This document shows, one piece after another, positions 12,104 through 23,795 of a DNA stretch of 64,000 nt. The DNA comes from Coriaria nepalensis. Its lineage: Eukaryota > Streptophyta > Magnoliopsida > Cucurbitales > Coriariaceae. Made by a program: the position numbers and the translations under genes. Under the pieces are notes generated by a model. It did no database searches. It saw only the letters and a list, made by a program, of their open reading frames with translations, and had not been told where the DNA came from. The stretch spans positions 19,240,220 to 19,304,219 of the forward strand of contig CP114483.1 in assembly GCA_027186245.1 (NCBI GenBank), written 5' to 3'. Each line of letters begins with the position of its first letter. Positions within the stretch are counted from its first letter, which is position 1.

Positions 12104-15100
12104 ATGCATAGTTGCCTTCAGTAGGTCAATTGCAAGTTATGCATCAAAGTCGTGTATTAAATGCAAAAATAGAATTAGTTCGAAGTGTTTTCAACCAATT
12201 TAATGATCTGAAAAGACTGAATGATATGCTCTTTCAGGCTAAAATAATGCATTGTTGTATTCAATAGATTAATTGCAGGTTATGTAAGAAAATCATGTTT
12301 GAAGGGCAAAAATATAATTCGTTCGAATTCATTTATAATGATTTAATGACTAGAAGAGCCTCAATGACATGATTTTAACGCTAAGTAAATGTATAGTTGC
12401 CTTCAATAGATCAACTTCAAGTTATGCACGAAAGTCATGTTCAAAAGGTGAATTTCGTCCGTAGTGATTCAGAATGATTTAATGAGTAAAAGAGACGCAA
12501 TAATATGACTTCAACACTAAAAAAATGCATAGTTGCCTTTAGTAGATCAATTGCAAGTTATGCATGAAAGTCGTGTTTTAAATGCAAAAATAGAATTAGT
12601 TCGAAGTGCTTTCAAACAATTTAATGATCTGAAAAGACTGAATGATATGCTCTTTAAGGCTAAAATAATGCATTTTTGTATTCAATAGATTAATTGCAGG
12701 TTATGTAAGAAAATCATGTTTGAAGGGCAAAAATATAATTCGTTCGAATTCATTTATAATGATTTAATGACTAGAAGAGCCTCAATGACATTCTTTTAAG
12801 GCTAAGTAAATGTATAGTTGCCTACAATAGATCAACGGCAAGTTATGCACGAAAGACATGTTTAAAAGACGAATTTCATATGAAGTGATTTAGAATGATT
12901 TAATGAGTAAAAGAGATGCAATAATATGACTTTAACACTAAAAAAATGCATAGTTGCCTTTAGTAGATCAATTGCAAGTTATGCGTGAAAGTCATGTATT
13001 AAATGCGAAAATAGAATTAGTTCGAGGTGTTTTCAAACAATTTAATGATCTGAAAAGACTGAATGATATGCTCTTTCAGGCTAAAATAATGCATTGTTGT
13101 ATTCAATAGATTAATTGCAGGTTATGTAAGAAAATCATGTTTGAAGGGCAAAAATATAATTCGTTCGAATTCATTTATAATGATTTAATGACTAGAAGAG
13201 CCTCAATGACATGATTTTAACGCTAAGTAAATGTATAGTTGCCTTCAATAGATCAACTGCAAGTTATGCACGAACGACATGTTTAAAAGACGAATTTCAT
13301 CTGAAGTGATTTAGAATGATTTAATGAGTAAAAGAGATGCAATAATATGACGTTAACACTAAAAAATGCATAGTTGCCTTCAGTAGATCAATTGCAAGTT
13401 ATGCATGAAAGTCGTGTATTAAATGCAAAAATAGAATTAGTTCGAAGTGTTTTCAACCAATTTAATGATCTGAAAAGACTGAATGATATGCTCTTTCAGG
13501 CTAAAATAATGCATTGTTGTATTCAATAGATTAATTGCAGGTTATGTAAGAAAATCATGTTTGAAGGGCAAAAATATAATTCGTTCGAATTCTTTTATAA
13601 TGATTTAATGACTAGAAGAGCCTCAATGACATTCTTTTAATGCTAAGTAAATGTATAGTTGCCTACAATAGATCAACTGCAAGTTATGCACGAAAGACAT
13701 GTTTAAAAGACGAATTTCATATGAAGTGATTTAGAATGATTTAATGAGTAAAAGAGATGCAATAATATGACTTTAACACTAAAAAAATGCATAGTTGCCT
13801 TTAGTAGATCAATTGCAAGTTATGCGTGAAAGTCGTGTATTAAATGCGAAAATAGAATTAGTTCGAAGTGCTTTCAAACAATTTAATTATCTGAAAAGAC
13901 TGAATGATATGCTCTTTAAGGCCAAAATAATGCATTGTTGTATTCCACAGATTAATTGCAGGTTATGTAAGAAAATCATGTTTGAAGGCCAAAAATATAA
14001 TTCATTCGAATTCATTTATAATGATTTAAGGACTAGAAGAGCCTCAATGACATGATTTTAACGCTAATTAAATGTATAGTTGCCTTCAATAGATCAACTG
14101 CAAGTTTCGCACGAACGACATGTTTGAAAGACGAATTTCATCTGAAGTGATTTAGAATGATTTAATGAGTAAAAGAGATGCAATAATATGACGTTAACAC
14201 TAAAAAAATGCATAGTTCCCTTCAGTAGATCAATTGCAAGTTATACATGAAAGTCGTGTATTAAATGCAAAAATAGAATTAGTTCGAAGTGTTTTCAACC
14301 AATTTAATGATCTGAAAAGACTGAATGATATGCTCTTTAAGGCTAAAATAATGCATTGTTGTATTCAGTAGATTAATTGCAGGTTATGTAAGAAAATCAT
14401 GTTTGAAGGGCAAAAATATAATTCGTTCGAATTCATTTATAATGATTTAATGACTAGAAGAGCCTCAATGACATTCTTTTAATGCTAAGTAAATGTATAA
14501 TGCTAAGTAAAATAATGCATTGTTGTATTCAGTAGATTAATTGCAGGTTATGTAAGAAAATCATGTTTGAAGGGCAAAAATATAATTCGTTCGAATTCAT
14601 TTATAATGATTTAATGACTAGAAGAGCCTCAATGACATTCTTTTAATGGTAAGTAAATGTATAGTTGCCTACAATAGATCAACTGCAAGTTATGCACGAA
14701 AGACATGTTTAAAAGACGAATTTCATCTGAAGTGATTTAGAATGATTTAATGAGTAAAAGAGATGCAATAATATGACTTTAACACTAAAAAAATGCATAG
14801 TTGCCTTTAGTAGATCAATTGCAAGTTATGCGTGAAAGTCGTGTATTAAATGCGAAAATAGAATTAGTTCGAAGTGCTTTCAAACAATTTAATTATCTGA
14901 AAAGACTGAATGATATGCTCTTTAAGGCTAAAATAATGCATTGTTGTATTCAACAGATTAATTGCAGGTTATGTAAGAAAATCATGTTTGAAGGGCAAAA
15001 ATATAATTCATTCGAATTCATTTATAATGATTTAAGGACTAGAAGAGCCTCAATGACATGATTTTTACGCTAAGTAAATGTATAGTTGCCTTCAATAGAT

Positions 15101-16055
15101 CAACAGCAAGTTATGCACGAACGACATGTTTAAAAGACGAATTTCATCTGAAGTGATTTAGAATGATTTAATGAGTAAAAGAGATGCAATAATATGACGT
15201 TAACACTAAAAAAATGCATAGTTCCCTTCAGTAGATCAATTGGAAGTTATGCATGAAAGTCGTGTATTAAATGCAAAAATAGAATTAGTTCGAAGTGTTT
15301 TCAACCAATTTAATGATCTGAAAAGACTGAATGATATGCTCTTTCACGCTAAAATAATGCATTGTTGTATTCAATAGATTAATTGCAGGTTATGTAAGAA
15401 AATCATGTTTGAAGGGCAAAAATATAATTCGTTCGAATTCATTTATAATGATTTAATGACTAGAAGAGCCTCAATGACATTCTTTTAAGGCTAAGTAAAT
15501 GTATAGTTGCCTACAATAGATCAACTGCAAGTTATGCACGAAAGACATGTTTAAAAGACGAATTTCATCTGAAGTGATTTAGAATGATTTAATGAGTAAA
15601 AGGGATGCAATAATATGACTTTAACACTAAAAAAATGCATAGTTGCCTATAGTAGATCAATTGCAAGTTATGCGTGAAAGTCGTGTATTAAATGCGAAAA
15701 TAGAATAAGTTCGAAGTGCTTTCAAACAATTTAATTATCTGAAAAGACTGAATGATATGCTCTTTAAAGCTAAAATAATGCATTGTTGTATTCAACAGAT
15801 TAATTGCAATTTATGTAAGAAAATCATGTTTGAAGGGCAAAAATATAATTCATTCGAATTCATTTATAATGATTTAAGGACTAGAAGAGCCTCAATGACA
15901 TGATTTTAACGCTAAGTAAATGTATAGTTGCCTTCAATAGATCAACTGCAAGTTATGCACGACCGACATGTTTAAAAGACGAATTTCACCTGAAGTGATT
16001 TAGAATGATTTAATGAGTAAAAGAGATGCAATAATATGACGTTAACACTAAAAAA
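12104..16055 (+). repeat. 3952-bp, 9-unit block, copy 1
   Basis: Units start at 12104, 12525, 12946 (420 bp, one A fewer in the A-tract), 13366, 13787, 14208 (585 bp), 14793, 15214 and 15635. The next block repeats them in order at an offset of 3952, so 7x421+420+585 = 3952. Markers are CAGTAGGTCAATTG with CATCAAAG in the first unit and CCTATAGTAG in the last, the 6-A tract before 13366, and GCACGACCGACATG near the end. One difference between copies is GAATTCTTTTATA near 13590 against GAATTCATTTATA in copy 2. Confidence 0.93.
14208..14792 (+). repeat. 585-bp unit with duplicated sub-repeat B (A-B-B-C)
   Basis: Sub-repeat A runs from 14208 and the first B from 14351. At 14493 the sequence starts C (ATGTAT) but after six bases returns to AATGCTAAGTAAAATA, and a second complete B follows at 14515-14656, with C after it. 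The extra piece is 164 bp: a 22-bp linker at 14493-14514 plus a 142-bp B. The two B copies match closely; the second ends in AATGGTAAG where the first ends in AATGCTAAG. This is what unequal exchange between the A/B and B/C boundaries would leave. Confidence 0.92.
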
Positions 16056-19000
16056 ATGCATAGTTGCCTTCAGTAGGTCAATTGCAAGTTATGCATCAAA
16101 GTCGTGTATTAAATGCAAAAATAGAATTAGTTCGAAGTGTTTTCAACCAATTTAATGATCTGAAAAGACTGAATGATATGCTCTTTCAGGCTAAAATAAT
16201 GCATTGTTGTATTCAATAGATTAATTGCAGGTTATGTAAGAAAATCATGTTTGAAGGGCAAAAATATAATTCGTTCGAATTCATTTATAATGATTTAATG
16301 ACTAGAAGAGCCTCAATGACATGATTTTAACGCTAAGTAAATGTATAGTTGCCTTCAATAGATCAACTTCAAGTTATGCACGAAAGTCATGTTCAAAAGG
16401 TGAATTTCGTCCGTAGTGATTCAGAATGATTTAATGAGTAAAAGAGACGCAATAATATGACTTCAACACTAAAAAAATGCATAGTTGCCTTTAGTAGATC
16501 AATTGCAAGTTATGCATGAAAGTCGTGTTTTAAATGCAAAAATAGAATTAGTTCGAAGTGCTTTCAAACAATTTAATGATCTGAAAAGACTGAATGATAT
16601 GCTCTTTAAGGCTAAAATAATGCATTTTTGTATTCAATAGATTAATTGCAGGTTATGTAAGAAAATCATGTTTGAAGGGCAAAAATATAATTCGTTCGAA
16701 TTCATTTATAATGATTTAATGACTAGAAGAGCCTCAATGACATTCTTTTAAGGCTAAGTAAATGTATAGTTGCCTACAATAGATCAACGGCAAGTTATGC
16801 ACGAAAGACATGTTTAAAAGACGAATTTCATATGAAGTGATTTAGAATGATTTAATGAGTAAAAGAGATGCAATAATATGACTTTAACACTAAAAAAATG
16901 CATAGTTGCCTTTAGTAGATCAATTGCAAGTTATGCGTGAAAGTCATGTATTAAATGCGAAAATAGAATTAGTTCGAGGTGTTTTCAAACAATTTAATGA
17001 TCTGAAAAGACTGAATGATATGCTCTTTCAGGCTAAAATAATGCATTGTTGTATTCAATAGATTAATTGCAGGTTATGTAAGAAAATCATGTTTGAAGGG
17101 CAAAAATATAATTCGTTCGAATTCATTTATAATGATTTAATGACTAGAAGAGCCTCAATGACATGATTTTAACGCTAAGTAAATGTATAGTTGCCTTCAA
17201 TAGATCAACTGCAAGTTATGCACGAACGACATGTTTAAAAGACGAATTTCATCTGAAGTGATTTAGAATGATTTAATGAGTAAAAGAGATGCAATAATAT
17301 GACGTTAACACTAAAAAATGCATAGTTGCCTTCAGTAGATCAATTGCAAGTTATGCATGAAAGTCGTGTATTAAATGCAAAAATAGAATTAGTTCGAAGT
17401 GTTTTCAACCAATTTAATGATCTGAAAAGACTGAATGATATGCTCTTTCAGGCTAAAATAATGCATTGTTGTATTCAATAGATTAATTGCAGGTTATGTA
17501 AGAAAATCATGTTTGAAGGGCAAAAATATAATTCGTTCGAATTCATTTATAATGATTTAATGACTAGAAGAGCCTCAATGACATTCTTTTAATGCTAAGT
17601 AAATGTATAGTTGCCTACAATAGATCAACTGCAAGTTATGCACGAAAGACATGTTTAAAAGACGAATTTCATATGAAGTGATTTAGAATGATTTAATGAG
17701 TAAAAGAGATGCAATAATATGACTTTAACACTAAAAAAATGCATAGTTGCCTTTAGTAGATCAATTGCAAGTTATGCGTGAAAGTCGTGTATTAAATGCG
17801 AAAATAGAATTAGTTCGAAGTGCTTTCAAACAATTTAATTATCTGAAAAGACTGAATGATATGCTCTTTAAGGCCAAAATAATGCATTGTTGTATTCCAC
17901 AGATTAATTGCAGGTTATGTAAGAAAATCATGTTTGAAGGCCAAAAATATAATTCATTCGAATTCATTTATAATGATTTAAGGACTAGAAGAGCCTCAAT
18001 GACATGATTTTAACGCTAATTAAATGTATAGTTGCCTTCAATAGATCAACTGCAAGTTTCGCACGAACGACATGTTTGAAAGACGAATTTCATCTGAAGT
18101 GATTTAGAATGATTTAATGAGTAAAAGAGATGCAATAATATGACGTTAACACTAAAAAAATGCATAGTTCCCTTCAGTAGATCAATTGCAAGTTATACAT
18201 GAAAGTCGTGTATTAAATGCAAAAATAGAATTAGTTCGAAGTGTTTTCAACCAATTTAATGATCTGAAAAGACTGAATGATATGCTCTTTAAGGCTAAAA
18301 TAATGCATTGTTGTATTCAGTAGATTAATTGCAGGTTATGTAAGAAAATCATGTTTGAAGGGCAAAAATATAATTCGTTCGAATTCATTTATAATGATTT
18401 AATGACTAGAAGAGCCTCAATGACATTCTTTTAATGCTAAGTAAATGTATAATGCTAAGTAAAATAATGCATTGTTGTATTCAGTAGATTAATTGCAGGT
18501 TATGTAAGAAAATCATGTTTGAAGGGCAAAAATATAATTCGTTCGAATTCATTTATAATGATTTAATGACTAGAAGAGCCTCAATGACATTCTTTTAATG
18601 GTAAGTAAATGTATAGTTGCCTACAATAGATCAACTGCAAGTTATGCACGAAAGACATGTTTAAAAGACGAATTTCATCTGAAGTGATTTAGAATGATTT
18701 AATGAGTAAAAGAGATGCAATAATATGACTTTAACACTAAAAAAATGCATAGTTGCCTTTAGTAGATCAATTGCAAGTTATGCGTGAAAGTCGTGTATTA
18801 AATGCGAAAATAGAATTAGTTCGAAGTGCTTTCAAACAATTTAATTATCTGAAAAGACTGAATGATATGCTCTTTAAGGCTAAAATAATGCATTGTTGTA
18901 TTCAACAGATTAATTGCAGGTTATGTAAGAAAATCATGTTTGAAGGGCAAAAATATAATTCATTCGAATTCATTTATAATGATTTAAGGACTAGAAGAGC

Positions 19001-20007
19001 CTCAATGACATGATTTTTACGCTAAGTAAATGTATAGTTGCCTTCAATAGATCAACAGCAAGTTATGCACGAACGACATGTTTAAAAGACGAATTTCATC
19101 TGAAGTGATTTAGAATGATTTAATGAGTAAAAGAGATGCAATAATATGACGTTAACACTAAAAAAATGCATAGTTCCCTTCAGTAGATCAATTGGAAGTT
19201 ATGCATGAAAGTCGTGTATTAAATGCAAAAATAGAATTAGTTCGAAGTGTTTTCAACCAATTTAATGATCTGAAAAGACTGAATGATATGCTCTTTCACG
19301 CTAAAATAATGCATTGTTGTATTCAATAGATTAATTGCAGGTTATGTAAGAAAATCATGTTTGAAGGGCAAAAATATAATTCGTTCGAATTCATTTATAA
19401 TGATTTAATGACTAGAAGAGCCTCAATGACATTCTTTTAAGGCTAAGTAAATGTATAGTTGCCTACAATAGATCAACTGCAAGTTATGCACGAAAGACAT
19501 GTTTAAAAGACGAATTTCATCTGAAGTGATTTAGAATGATTTAATGAGTAAAAGGGATGCAATAATATGACTTTAACACTAAAAAAATGCATAGTTGCCT
19601 ATAGTAGATCAATTGCAAGTTATGCGTGAAAGTCGTGTATTAAATGCGAAAATAGAATAAGTTCGAAGTGCTTTCAAACAATTTAATTATCTGAAAAGAC
19701 TGAATGATATGCTCTTTAAAGCTAAAATAATGCATTGTTGTATTCAACAGATTAATTGCAATTTATGTAAGAAAATCATGTTTGAAGGGCAAAAATATAA
19801 TTCATTCGAATTCATTTATAATGATTTAAGGACTAGAAGAGCCTCAATGACATGATTTTAACGCTAAGTAAATGTATAGTTGCCTTCAATAGATCAACTG
19901 CAAGTTATGCACGACCGACATGTTTAAAAGACGAATTTCACCTGAAGTGATTTAGAATGATTTAATGAGTAAAAGAGATGCAATAATATGACGTTAACAC
20001 TAAAAAA
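16056..20007 (+). repeat. 3952-bp, 9-unit block, copy 2
   Basis: This is a tandem copy of 12104-16055. Units start at 16056, 16477, 16898, 17318, 17739, 18160 (585 bp), 18745, 19166 and 19587. All the block's rare markers recur, including the short A-tract before 17318 and the 585-bp unit. The unit at 20008 opens with TTCCCTTCAG where the block's first unit has TTGCCTTCAGTAGG, so there is no third copy. Confidence 0.93.
18160..18744 (+). repeat. 585-bp unit with duplicated sub-repeat B, second copy
   Basis: This has the same A-B-B-C organisation as the unit at 14208, offset by 3952. The linker is at 18445-18466 and the extra B at 18467-18608. The breakpoints are identical, so the duplication arose once and was then copied with the whole 9-unit block. 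Confidence 0.92.
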
Positions 20008-23000
20008 ATGCATAGTTCCCTTCAGTAGATCAATTGCAAGTTATGCATGAAAGTCATGTATTAAATGCGAAAATAGAATTAGTTCGAAGTGTTTTCAAAC
20101 AATTTAATGATCTGAAAAGACTGAATGATATGCTCTTTCAGGCTAAAATAATGCATTGTTGTATTCAATAGATTAATTGCAGGTTATGTAAGAAAATCAT
20201 GTTTGAAGGGCAAAAATATAATTCGTTCGAATTCATTTATAATGATTTAATGACTAGAAGAGCCTCAATGACATGATTTTAACGCTAAGTAAATGTATAG
20301 TTGCCTTCAATAGATCAACTGCAAGTTATGCACGAACGACATGTTTAAAAGACGAATTTCATCTGAAGTGATTTAGAATGATTTAATGAGTAAAAGAGAT
20401 GCAATAATATGACGTTAACACTAAAAAAATGCATAGTTGCCTTCAGTAGGTCAATTGCAAGTTATGCATCAAAGTCGTGTATTAAATGCAAAAATAGAAT
20501 TAGTTCGAAGTGTTTTCAACCAATTTAATGATCTGAAAAGACTGAATGATATGCTCTTTCAGGCTAAAATAATGCATTGTTGTATTCAATAGATTAATTG
20601 CAGGTTATGTAAGAAAATCATGTTTGAAGGGCAAAAATATAATTCGTTCGAATTCATTTATAATGATTTAATGACTAGAAGAGCCTCAATGACATTCTTT
20701 TAATGCTAAGTAAATGTATAGTTGCCTACAATAGATCAACTGCAAGTTATGCACGAAAAACATGTTTAAAAGACGAATTTCATCTGAAGTGATTTAGAAT
20801 GATTTAATGAGTAAAAGAGATGCAATAATATGACTTTAACACTAAAAAAATGCATAGTTGCCTTTAGTAGATCAATTGCAAGTTATGCGTGAAAGTCGTG
20901 TATTAAATGCGAAAATAGAATTAGTTCGAAGTGCTTTCAAACAATTTAATTATCTGAAAAGACTGAATGATATGCTCTTTAACGCTAAAATAATGCATTG
21001 TTGTATTCAACAGATTACTTGCTGGTTATGTAAGAAAATCATGTTTGAAGGGCAAAAATATAATTCATTCGAATTCATTTATAATGATTTAAGGACTAGA
21101 AGAGCCTCAATGACATGATTTTAACGCTAAGTAAATGTATAGTTGCCTTCAATAGATCAACAACAAGTTATGCACGAACGACATGTTTAAAAGACGAATT
21201 TCATTTGAAGTGATTTAGAATGATTTAATGAGTAAAAGAGATGCAATAATATGACGTTAACACTAAAAAAATGCATAGTTCCCTTCAGTAGATCAATTGG
21301 AAGTTATGCATGAAAGTCGTGTATTAAATGCAAAAATAGAATTAGTTCGAAGTGTTTTCAACCAATTTAATGATCTGAAAAGACTGAATGATATGCTCTT
21401 TCAGGCTAAAATAATGCATTGTTGTATTCAATAGATTAATTGCAGGTTATGTAAGAAAATCATGTTTGAAGGGCAAAAATATAATTCGTTCGAATTCATT
21501 TATAATGATTTAATGACTAGAAGAGCCTCAATGACATTCTTTTAAGGCTAAGTAAATGTATAGTTGCCTACAATAGATCAACTGCAAGTTATGCACGAAA
21601 GACATGTTTAAAAGACGAATTTCATCTGAAGTGATTTAGAATGATTTAATGAGTAAAAGAGATGCAATAATATGACTTTAACACTAAAAAAATGCATAGT
21701 TGCCTTTAGTAGATCAATTGCAAGTTATGCGTGAAAGTCATGTATTAAATGCGAAAATAGAATTAGTTCGAAGTGTTTTCAAACAATTTAATGATCTGAA
21801 AAGACTGAATGATATGCTCTTTCAGGCTAAAATAATGCATTGTTGTATTCAATAGATTAATTGCAGGTTATGTAAGAAAATCATGTTTGAAGGGCAAAAA
21901 TATAATTCGTTCGAATTCATTTATAATGATTTAATGACTAGAAGAGCCTCAATGACATGATTTTAACGCTAAGTAAATGTATAGTTGCCTTCAATAGATC
22001 AACTGCAGTTATGCACGAACGACATGTTTAAAAGACGAATTTCATCTGAAGTGATTTAGAATGATTTAATGAGTAAAAGAGATGCAATAATATGACGTTA
22101 ACACTAAAAAAATGCATAGTTGCCTTCAGTAGATCAATTGCAAATTATGCATGAAAGTCGTGTATTAAATGCAAAAATAGAATTAGTTCGAAGTGTTTTC
22201 AACCAATTTAATGATCTGAAAAGACTGAATGATATGCTCTTTCAGGCTAAAATAATGCATTGTTGTATTCAATAGATTAATTGCAGGTTATGTAAGAAAA
22301 TCATGTTTGAAGGGCAAAAATATAATTCGTTCGAATTCATTTATAATGATTTAATGACTAGAAGAGCCTCAATGACATGATTTTAACGCTAGGTAAATGT
22401 ATAGTTGCCTTCAATAGATCAACTTCAAGTTATGCACGAAAGTCATGTTCAAAAGGTGAATTTCGTCCGTAGTGATTCAGAATGATTTAATGAGTAAAAG
22501 AGACGCAATAATATGACTTCAACACTAAAAAAATGCATAGTTGCCTTTAGTAGATCAATTGCAAGTTATGCATGAAAGTCGTGTTTTAAATGCAAAAATA
22601 GAATTAGTTCGAAGTGCTTTCAAACAATTTAATGATCTGAAAAGACTGAATGATATGCTCTTTAAGGCTAAAATAATGCATTTTTGTATTCAATAGATTA
22701 ATTGCAGGTTATGTAAGAAAATCATGTTTGAAGGGCAAAAATATAATTCGTTCGAATTCATTTATAATGATTTAATGACTAGAAGAGCCTCAATGACATT
22801 CTTTTAAGGCTAAGTAAATGTATAGTTGCCTACAATAGATCAACTGCAAGTTATGCACGAAAGACATGTTTAAAAGACGAATTTCATCTGAAGTGATTTA
22901 GAATGATTTAATGAGTAAAAGAGATGCAATAATATGACTTTAACACTAAAAAAATGCATAGTTGCCTTTAGTAGATCAATTGCAAGTTATGCGTGAAAGT

Positions 23001-23795
23001 CATGTATTAAATGCGAAAATAGAATTAGTTCGAAGTGTTTTCAAACAATTTAATGATCTGAAAAGACTGAATGATATGCTCTTTCAGGCTAAAATAATGC
23101 ATTGTTGTATTCAATAGATTAATTGCAGGTTATGTAAGAAAATCATGTTTGAAGGGCAAAAATATAATTCGTTCGAATTCATTTATAATGATTTAATGAC
23201 TAGAAGAGCCTCAATGACATGATTTTAACGCTAAGTAAATGTATAGTTGCCTACAATAGATCAACTGCAAGTTATGCACGAAAAACATGTTTAAAAGACG
23301 AATTTCATCTGAAGTGATTTAGAATGATTTAATGAGTAAAAGAGATGCAATAATATCACTTTAACACTAAAAAAATGCATAGTTGCCTTTAGTAGATCAA
23401 TTGCAAGTTATGCGTGAAAGTCATGTATTAAATGCGAAAATAGAATTAGTTCGAAGTGTTTTCAAACAATTTAATGATCTGAAAAGACTGAATGATATGC
23501 TCTTTCAGGCTAAAATAATGCATTGTTGTATTCAATCGATTAATTGCAGGTTATGTAAGAAAATCATGTTTGAAGGGCAAAAATATAATTCGTTCGAATT
23601 CATTTATAATGATTTAATGACTAGAAGAGCCTCAATGACATGATTTTAACGCTAAGTAAATGTATAGTTGCCTTCAATAGATCAACTGCAAGTTATGCAC
23701 GAACGACATGTTTAAAAGACGAATTTCATCTGAAGTGATTTAGAATGATTTAATGAGTAAAAGAGATGCAATAATATGACGTTAACACTAAAAAA
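20008..23795 (+). repeat. Family II: one bridging unit and first 8-unit block
   Basis: Unit 20008 joins the 3952-bp pair to a new block of eight units starting at 20429, 20850, 21271, 21692 (420 bp), 22112, 22533, 22954 and 23375. Order of classes: the CAGTAGGTC/CATCAAAG type, an X unit with TTGCTGGTTATG, a Y unit, a GCGTGAAAGTCATG unit carrying the CTGCAG deletion, a GCCTTCAG unit, a GTTTTAAATG unit, and two GCGTGAAAGTCATG units. The block length is 3367 = 8x421-1. Confidence 0.85.

Noticed and set aside
14493..14656. Small transposon insertion in the 585-bp unit
   Set aside because: The extra 164 bp is a copy of sub-repeat B with a short linker. There are no terminal inverted repeats and no target-site duplication beyond the repeat's own sequence.
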